Below, one piece after another: positions 8,375-13,418 of a DNA stretch of 13,418 nucleotides; the stretch's first letter is position 1; every line of letters begins with the position of its first letter. Both the position numbers and the translations under genes were made by a program. Under the pieces are notes generated by a model, which did not search any database, was not told the origin of the DNA, and was given only the letters and a program-made list of their open reading frames with translations. Source of the stretch: Piscirickettsiaceae bacterium (GTDB taxonomy: Bacteria > Pseudomonadota > Gammaproteobacteria > Nitrosococcales > Methylophagaceae); assembly GCA_030627065.1 (NCBI GenBank), contig DAOUSV010000027.1:1-13418 (forward strand). The letters run 5' to 3'.

Positions 8375-8405
8375 TTGTATATTCTGCCATTATGGCTGTT
8401 ATATT
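8375..8405 (+). promoter_or_regulatory. Possible comM promoter with internal palindrome
   Basis: TTGTAT (8375-8380) and TATATT (8400-8405), 19 bases apart (18 if the -10 is read as TTATAT), form a weak sigma70-like promoter. It lies about 30 bases before the comM ATG, which is preceded by AAGGA. Between the boxes is a perfect inverted repeat, GCCAT-T-ATGGC (8386-8396), placed where a regulator could block RNA polymerase. No known binding site is recognised. Confidence 0.3.
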
Positions 8406-8433
8406 AGATTCAACAATGAGATAAGGAAGAGCC

Positions 8434-9939
8434 ATGAGTGTTGCAACAGTTTATAGTCGAGCTATTACCGGCATTGATGCCCCTGTAGTAACCGTAGAAG
8501 TGCATATATCCAATGGATTACCTAGTTTAAGTATTGTTGGAATGCCTGAGACAGCAGTAAAAGAAAGTAAAGATCGCGTACGTTCAGCACTGATTAATTC
8601 GCAGTTTAATTTTCCTCAACAACGAATAACAATAAACCTAGCACCAGCAGATTTACCTAAAGAAGGTGGGCGATTTGATTTGCCGATTGCTTTGGGCATA
8701 TTAGCTGCATCAGAACAAATCCCAGCTAATTCATTAAAAGGTAAAGAGTTTATTGGTGAGTTAGGATTAACAGGTGAATTACGTTCGGTTCGCGGTGTGT
8801 TGCCCACTATTTTGGCAACAAGTGCGTTGGGGCGTGAGTTAATATTACCTTGTGATAATGCACAAGAAGCTAGTTTAGTTGAACATGCTCAAAGTCGTTC
8901 AGCCAGCCATTTATTAGAAGTTTGTGCTTATTTATCGGGGCAAAAATCGCTTGAGTTAACTGCTAAGGCGGAACAAAATACAAAGCTTGAATATCCTGAT
9001 CTTGCAGATGTACGTGGGCAAACACATGCTAGGCGAGCATTGGAAGTTGCGGCTGCAGGAAATCATTCATTATTAATGAGTGGCCCACCGGGAACTGGTA
9101 AAACGATGTTGGCAAGTCGATTGCCTGGAATATTGTCTGAAATGACCGAGCAAGAAGCGGTAGAAACTGCGACGGTACATTCAATATCATCACAAGGTTT
9201 TAAGGTAGAACAATGGCGACAACGACCTTTTAGAACTCCGCATCATACAGCATCAGCAGTAGCTATGGTGGGAGGAGGCGGTCAACCTAAACCCGGAGAG
9301 ATATCTTTAGCGCACAATGGAGTATTGTTCCTTGACGAACTACCTGAATTTGATAGGAAAGTATTAGAAGTTCTGCGTGAACCGATAGAATCTGGCAAGA
9401 TCACTATTTCACGAGCGGCACAGCAAGCTGAATTTCCTGCACGGTTTCAATTAGTCACAGCAATGAATCCATGTCCTTGTGGTTATTTAGGACAAGCACG
9501 GTGTCATTGTACGGAAGAGCAAGTTCGACGCTATAAAGCCAAAGTATCAGGTCCGTTAATGGATCGCATTGATATGTTGATTGAAGTGCCGCCAGTGGCT
9601 AAGTCTATGTTGCGACCTGCAACAGAAGATGAACAAGAAGAGAATAGTGCAACAGTGCGTGAGCGGGTTGTAATAGCACGGAAAAGGCAAATAGAACGTG
9701 CAGGAAAGGCTAATTATTTGTTAGAACATAAAGAGTTAGAGCTTTACTGTGCATTAAGTGACAATGATTATCAACTATTAGAAACAGCAATAAGTCGACT
9801 GGGTTTATCTGCACGAGCTTATCATCGTATATTGAAAGTAGCTCGAACAATTGCTGACTTGGCTGGATCAGATAATATTCAAACGCCACACCTTAGTGAA
9901 GCGATCAGTTATCGCAGATTGGATACTCGCACCACATAA
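8434..9939 (+). CDS. comM: ComM/YifB family Mg-chelatase-like AAA+ ATPase
   Basis: ComM is a hexameric AAA+ helicase that promotes branch migration during natural transformation in Haemophilus and Vibrio; the E. coli name is YifB and non-competent species keep it too. The 501 residues show the full architecture: an N-terminal Lon-like (ChlI) fold with VEVHISNGLPSLSIVGMP and NLAPADLPKEGGRFDLPIALGIL, then the AAA+ core with DVRGQTHARRALEVAAAG, Walker A GPPGTGKT (217-224), FRTPHHTAS, Walker B VLFLDELPEF (Asp301, Glu302), sensor-1 region TAMNPCPCGYLG, a cysteine cluster (CPCGYLGQARCHC) and SGPLMDRIDM with the arginine finger, and the C-terminal helical domain ending SEAISYRRLD. The ATG at 8434 has AAGGA upstream. 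It stands divergent from the protease and 60 bases ahead of rep. It suggests, but does not prove, competence. Confidence 0.95.
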   Translation: MSVATVYSRAITGIDAPVVTVEVHISNGLPSLSIVGMPETAVKESKDRVRSALINSQFNFPQQRITINLAPADLPKEGGRFDLPIALGILAASEQIPANSLKGKEFIGELGLTGELRSVRGVLPTILATSALGRELILPCDNAQEASLVEHAQSRSASHLLEVCAYLSGQKSLELTAKAEQNTKLEYPDLADVRGQTHARRALEVAAAGNHSLLMSGPPGTGKTMLASRLPGILSEMTEQEAVETATVHSISSQGFKVEQWRQRPFRTPHHTASAVAMVGGGGQPKPGEISLAHNGVLFLDELPEFDRKVLEVLREPIESGKITISRAAQQAEFPARFQLVTAMNPCPCGYLGQARCHCTEEQVRRYKAKVSGPLMDRIDMLIEVPPVAKSMLRPATEDEQEENSATVRERVVIARKRQIERAGKANYLLEHKELELYCALSDNDYQLLETAISRLGLSARAYHRILKVARTIADLAGSDNIQTPHLSEAISYRRLDTRTT

Positions 9940-10002
9940 ATAGATATGGCTTCCTGGATACATGAGGATGTCAAAATAGAGAATTATAGATACACATAAT
10001 TG

Positions 10003-12021
10003 ATGAAAGATTTAAATCCAGAACAGCGAAAAGCTGCACGACATATTGATGGCCCATTACTTGTTTTAGCCGGTGCTGGCAGTGGTAAAACACGTGTTAT
10101 CACCCGTAAAATCGCCTATTTAATTGAAGAATGTGGCATTGCTGCTCGTAATATTGCTGCTGTGACATTTACCAATAAGGCAGCACGTGAAATGAAAAGC
10201 CGTGTTGCTGAGTTGATGGCATCACGAGGCTCATCTGCACGTGGTTTAATGGTGTCTACTTTTCATAATTTAGGTCTAAATATATTACGTAAAGAGTTTA
10301 ATCATTTAGGCTACCGTGATGGATTTTCAATCTTTGATCAGCAAGATGCCTTGGCAGTATTACGTGACTTAATGGGGCGTGATTTTGCCGCCGATAGTGA
10401 ACATGCCGAACAGTGTCAGTGGCAAATATCAGAGTGGAAAAACCGGTTAATTTCACCTGAACAAGCAATGATCATTGCCGAAGATGAACAGCAAGCTGCG
10501 GCAGCAAAAGTCTATCAACGTTATGTTGCTGCATTACAGGCTTATAATGCCGTTGATTTTGATGATCTTATTTTAAAACCAGTACAATTATTTAAAGATC
10601 ATCCTGACGTTTTAAAAAAATGGCAGGCGCGTATTCATTATTTGCTAGTGGATGAATATCAAGATACCAATGGTTGCCAATATGAACTGGTAAAACAGCT
10701 AGTGGGTATTCGTGAAGCATTGACTGTTGTGGGGGATGATGACCAGTCCGTCTATTCATGGCGTGGGGCACGGCCTGAAAATTTAGTGCAATTACAGCAG
10801 GATTACCCGCGATTAAAACTAATAAAGTTAGAGCAAAACTATCGATCAATGGGACGGATCTTACGTGTTGCCAATGCATTGATCAGTAATAATCCTCACG
10901 TGTTTGAAAAGAAATTGTGGAGCGCACGAGGTGAAGGTGATCCTATTCGGATTATTGGCTGTCGTGATGAAAATCATGAATCGGAGAAAGTGGTATCAGA
11001 ACTGCTTTATCACAAGCTAAAGCATAATGCCGAGTTTAAAGATTACGCTATTTTATATCGAAGTAACCATCAATCGCGTCCAATTGAACGCATCTTACGC
11101 GAACATGATGTGCCATATATATTAACGGGTGGTACATCATTTTTTTCTCGAGTTGAAGTGAAAGACATTATGGCTTATCTGAGATTGTTGGCTAATCAAG
11201 ATGATGATAATGCCTTTCTACGCGCTATTAATACCCCTCGACGAGGTATCGGGGCTACAACATTACAAGCACTAGGAAACTATGCCGCTGAGCGTAAAAC
11301 AAGTATGTTTGGTGCGTGTTTTGAAATGGGCTTAGCTGATAAAGTGAGTGTGAAGGCAAAGGCTCATTTAGAGTATTTTAGTAATTGGTTAGTTGATATT
11401 GCCGATCGTGCAGAACGTGGTGATTTGATGGAAACAATCAGGGATATGATTGAAGAAATTGATTACCGAGCATGGTTAGAAGAGGTAACAGGCGATCCCG
11501 ATCAAGCGATTAGACGGATGGAAAATGTCGAAGAGTTATTAACGTGGATTAAACGCATTATTGATAAAGATACCGAAAAGAAGAGTATTGGCGATATTGC
11601 GTCACGCTTAGTGTTAATGGATTTATTGGAGCGGCAAGCAGATGAGAACCAAGAAGATGCTGTTAGCTTGATGACTATGCATGCGGCTAAAGGCTTAGAG
11701 TTTCCACATGTCTTTATCATTGGTATGGAAGAAGAGATTTTGCCACATCGAACCAGTATTGAAGAGGATGATGTTGAAGAAGAACGTCGTCTTGCCTATG
11801 TGGGAATTACTCGTGCCCAACGAAGTTTAGTCTTTACGTTAGCTAATACACGAAAACGCTATGGCGAAAAGGTCGCTTGTGATGAAAGTAGATTCTTACG
11901 AGAACTACCACCAGAAGACTTAATTTGGACCAGTGAGAAAACGAAGGTAGATCCTGAAGAGCGTAAAGAGCGGGGCAAGGCACATATGTCGAATATTAGA
12001 GCGATGTTGGATAAAAATTAG
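10003..12021 (+). CDS. rep: ATP-dependent DNA helicase Rep (UvrD/Rep family)
   Basis: Rep is a 3'-5' SF1A helicase that travels with the replisome and clears nucleoprotein blocks. The 672-residue product matches E. coli Rep almost end to end: Q-motif LNPEQRKA, Walker A AGAGSGKT (23-30), TFTNKAAREM, STFHNLGL, motif II LVDEYQDTN (Asp217, Glu218), motif III VVGDDDQSVYSWRGA, LEQNYRS, ILYRSNHQSRPIE, GGTSFFSRVEVKD in the 2B region, motif V TMHAAKGLEFPHVF and motif VI YVGITRAQ (Arg604). DDLIW and the basic tail near the end distinguish Rep from UvrD. I prefer ATG 10003 over the TTG at 10000, since MKDLNPEQ matches the Rep start. No clear Shine-Dalgarno lies at the right distance; the gap after comM is only 60 bases, so cotranscription is likely. 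Confidence 0.96.
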   Translation: MKDLNPEQRKAARHIDGPLLVLAGAGSGKTRVITRKIAYLIEECGIAARNIAAVTFTNKAAREMKSRVAELMASRGSSARGLMVSTFHNLGLNILRKEFNHLGYRDGFSIFDQQDALAVLRDLMGRDFAADSEHAEQCQWQISEWKNRLISPEQAMIIAEDEQQAAAAKVYQRYVAALQAYNAVDFDDLILKPVQLFKDHPDVLKKWQARIHYLLVDEYQDTNGCQYELVKQLVGIREALTVVGDDDQSVYSWRGARPENLVQLQQDYPRLKLIKLEQNYRSMGRILRVANALISNNPHVFEKKLWSARGEGDPIRIIGCRDENHESEKVVSELLYHKLKHNAEFKDYAILYRSNHQSRPIERILREHDVPYILTGGTSFFSRVEVKDIMAYLRLLANQDDDNAFLRAINTPRRGIGATTLQALGNYAAERKTSMFGACFEMGLADKVSVKAKAHLEYFSNWLVDIADRAERGDLMETIRDMIEEIDYRAWLEEVTGDPDQAIRRMENVEELLTWIKRIIDKDTEKKSIGDIASRLVLMDLLERQADENQEDAVSLMTMHAAKGLEFPHVFIIGMEEEILPHRTSIEEDDVEEERRLAYVGITRAQRSLVFTLANTRKRYGEKVACDESRFLRELPPEDLIWTSEKTKVDPEERKERGKAHMSNIRAMLDKN

Positions 12022-12039
12022 GTCGGGTTTTACCCCGAC
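12022..12039. terminator. Hairpin terminator between convergent rep and yehS
   Basis: GTCGGG (12022-12027) and CCCGAC (12034-12039) pair across a six-base loop directly after the rep stop. On the minus strand the stem is followed within four bases by a T run, which suits termination of the yehS transcript; on the plus strand there is no T run, so rep termination would be weak. Confidence 0.55.
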
Positions 12040-12081
12040 ACGACACTGCACTCGGTCATCTTTAGTCTGAGGTAGGGAGGC

Positions 12082-12555
12082 TTATTCTTCCTCTTCTTCA
12101 GGACCATACATAATCTGAACACCGTGTAGGAAATTACGTAGAATTTGATCTTTACACTGGCGGAAATGTTTATGGTCCGCACGGCGGAAGAATGCACTGA
12201 GTTCGTGTTTACTGATGCGTAAATCAGCAAGAAGTAAGATTTCTAAAATATCTTCATCTCTTAAATCTAAGGCGATTTTTAGTTTTCTAAAAACAATATT
12301 ATTGGTTATTTTTTTCTCAGGTTTAGGCTGTTCACCTTCTTTTTTACCACGACGTTTATTGATAAAGCCATTTAAAAATGTAGCTAATTGTACGTCGCTA
12401 CAATTTTTATAATCAGCATCTTCATCTTTTTTTAGCCAGCTACTTACCTGTTCACGAGAGGTTGTCAGTTCTCCTTGACTAAAGATATCAATCATTGTTT
12501 TATCATTCAGATCAAAGGTATAGCGAAGGCGGCGAAGAACGTCATTATTAGTCAC
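12082..12555 (-). CDS. yehS: DUF1456 family protein YehS
   Basis: This is a YehS-like protein of unknown biochemical function, 157 residues like the E. coli homologue. It consists of two tandem DUF1456 repeats that align with each other: residues about 3-66 (NNDVLRRLRYTFDLND to FLNGFINKRRGK) and 85-150 (NNIVFRKLKIALDLRD to FLRGV-like NFLHGVQ), joined by a charged KEGEQPKPEKK linker. The repeats are all-helical and each ends with a conserved FLxG motif; there is no signal peptide or membrane segment, so it is cytoplasmic. The tail is acidic (GPEEEEE). Start is GTG at 12555, with AGGA (12566-12563) seven bases upstream; no other start fits the family N-terminus. That ribosome site lies in the 13-base gap after the upstream membrane-protein gene, so the two form one transcript. 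Confidence 0.92.
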   Translation of the reverse strand: MTNNDVLRRLRYTFDLNDKTMIDIFSQGELTTSREQVSSWLKKDEDADYKNCSDVQLATFLNGFINKRRGKKEGEQPKPEKKITNNIVFRKLKIALDLRDEDILEILLLADLRISKHELSAFFRRADHKHFRQCKDQILRNFLHGVQIMYGPEEEEE

Positions 12556-12568
12556 AAAAAAATCCTGA

Positions 12569-12856
12569 TTATAGAGGCCAAAGTGCGATTCCTAGGAATA
12601 GAAATCGAATAGATAATACGGTGCATAAAAGAGTTGCTAATGCATATATCGGGCGAAGACCTGTGGAAAAAATAGTCTTAACACCGATATAAGTAGCAAT
12701 CAATGTGATAATAAAACTAAACTCACTGATTACGAGCAATGTTAATAAGGGCATTAAGGTAAGACCATCAACGCCAATTTGACTGCCTTTACTTACTACT
12801 AATAAAAGAAATAAGCTTAAAGAAAGTGCAATATATGGAAAGTTAACTGTTTTCAT
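12569..12856 (-). CDS. Small integral membrane protein of unknown function
   Basis: I do not recognise this 95-residue protein. It is strongly hydrophobic with three likely transmembrane helices, at about residues 8-24 (YIALSLSLFLLLVV), 33-60 (LMPLLTLLVISEFSFIITLIATYIG) and 70-93 (IYALATLLCTVLSIRFLFLGIAL). Short loops contain SKGSQIGVDG and KTIFSTGLRP, with positive charges at the N-terminus and in the second loop. No enzymatic motif is visible. The ATG at 12856 has no evident Shine-Dalgarno (TTAGTTCAT upstream), so its exact start is less certain. The stop lies 13 bases before yehS and the gene follows cytochrome c5 by 54 bases, all on one strand. Codon use and hydrophobic pattern support a real gene. 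Confidence 0.75.
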   Translation of the reverse strand: MKTVNFPYIALSLSLFLLLVVSKGSQIGVDGLTLMPLLTLLVISEFSFIITLIATYIGVKTIFSTGLRPIYALATLLCTVLSIRFLFLGIALWPL

Positions 12857-12883
12857 TTTTATGAACTAAGCCCTGTAACGATT

Positions 12884-12892
12884 AGAATAGCA
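12884..12892 (-). promoter_or_regulatory. Possible extended -10 promoter for the membrane protein-yehS pair
   Basis: On the minus strand TGC followed by TATTCT (12892-12884) forms an extended -10 element about 28 bases before the ATG at 12856. No convincing -35 is seen. A CCCTG/CAGGG inverted repeat with a 15-base loop (12871-12895) overlaps it, without a T run. The pair may instead be read through from cytochrome c5. Confidence 0.25.
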
Positions 12893-12910
12893 GGGGTTAG
12901 AAATAATTAA

Positions 12911-13378
12911 TTACTTAGCTTGCGATATCATGTGATCAACAGCTGCTTTTACTTCATCATCGCTTAATGCTGGGTTACCACCGCGAGCAGGCATCATGTT
13001 GAAGCCGTTAATAGCATTGCTATATAAAGTATCAATACCTTGTTCAATACGAGGAGCCCAATCTTTAGCATTACCTAGTTTGGGTGAGCTCATCATGCCA
13101 GAGCTATGACATAGTGCGCAGACGTTTTTAACGACTTGTTCACCATTTGCTGCGCCTGTAGATTCTACTGCAGCGACGATTACAGGTGCTTCACCAATAT
13201 ATACAGCAGCGACAGGTTTAATTCGTTCAGCAACATCAGCAGCAGTCATACTTTCTGGAGTTACCACAGCTTTAGCAACATCTTGCATAGAAGAAAGGAG
13301 AACATTTATTAAGCCAAAAACAATAATAAAAGTAACGATGCTAGCAATAAAGAACTTGCCTGATGATTTAGAAGCCAT
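12911..13378 (-). CDS. Membrane-anchored cytochrome c5 family protein
   Basis: This is a class I mono-haem cytochrome c, a periplasmic electron carrier of the respiratory chain. The 155-residue product starts with a short basic end (MASKSSGK) and an uncleaved-looking membrane anchor at residues 8-28 (FFIASIVTFIIVFGLINVLL), then a spacer of about 50 residues (EAPVIVAAVESTG) and the c5 domain. Haem attachment is CALCH (87-91, Cys87, Cys90, proximal His91), and the distal ligand is Met129 in NMMPARGGNP, the usual c5 motif; the C-terminal helix LSDDEVKAAVDHMISQ closes the fold. The two extra cysteines of soluble c5 proteins are absent. The ATG at 13378 follows TAAGG by about eight bases, and a perfect TATAAT lies upstream. 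It is first in the minus-strand group with the membrane protein and yehS. Family assignment is firm; the exact redox partner is not. Confidence 0.93.
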   Translation of the reverse strand: MASKSSGKFFIASIVTFIIVFGLINVLLSSMQDVAKAVVTPESMTAADVAERIKPVAAVYIGEAPVIVAAVESTGAANGEQVVKNVCALCHSSGMMSSPKLGNAKDWAPRIEQGIDTLYSNAINGFNMMPARGGNPALSDDEVKAAVDHMISQAK

Positions 13379-13412
13379 GATTAAACCTTAGATGTGGGTA
13401 AATAAAATGTTA

Positions 13413-13418
13413 ATTATA
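13413..13418 (-). promoter_or_regulatory. Consensus -10 box of the cytochrome c5 promoter
   Basis: The last six bases read TATAAT on the minus strand, giving a predicted leader of about 28 bases before the ATG at 13378. The -35 box would lie beyond the window edge, so it cannot be checked here. Confidence 0.5.

Noticed and set aside
12871..12895. CCCTG/CAGGG hairpin as a terminator of cytochrome c5
   Set aside because: Five-base stem, 15-base loop and no T run on the minus strand; too weak to call.

Overview
The window is an AT-rich (roughly 40% G+C by eye) stretch of a gammaproteobacterial chromosome. RecB, RecD, UbiK, PpnP, ComM/YifB, Rep, YehS (DUF1456) and a membrane-anchored cytochrome c5 all read as close relatives of proteobacterial housekeeping proteins. 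The order ubiK - comM - rep - cytochrome c5 recalls, from memory, the arrangement in Pseudomonas and relatives. I cannot fix the genus; a marine or methylotrophic gammaproteobacterium would fit. I see no tRNA, rRNA, CRISPR array, complete insertion sequence or prophage.

Layout. 1-4954 (+): the 3' nine-tenths of recB, open through the left edge, followed by recD with overlapping stop and start (TAATG). These are two subunits of the RecBCD helicase-nuclease; recC is presumably upstream. 4951-5280: intergenic, with one unreported 58-codon reading frame on the minus strand behind a strong Shine-Dalgarno, and the ubiK promoter region. 5281-5853 (+): ubiK (ubiquinone biosynthesis accessory factor) and ppnP (nucleoside phosphorylase), 6 bases apart, ending at a perfect bidirectional terminator (5875-5904). 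5923-8293 (-): a secreted metzincin-type zinc protease with PPC-like, fibronectin III and two Ig/cadherin-like domains and an odd Gly-rich CxPKxGC tail. The reading frame is broken once, at 6992-7017. 8434-12021 (+): comM/yifB and rep. 12082-13378 (-): cytochrome c5, a three-helix membrane protein of unknown function, and yehS, with a hairpin at 12022-12039 between rep and yehS.

How the genes fit together. Four genes act on DNA: RecB and RecD process double-strand breaks, Rep removes roadblocks ahead of replication forks, and ComM drives branch migration of incoming DNA in transformation. UbiK and cytochrome c5 belong to respiration. The protease is the only clearly accessory gene. The window is mostly ordinary core genome; the points worth a second look are the protease frameshift and tail, the small minus-strand ORF after recD, and the unknown membrane protein coupled to yehS.
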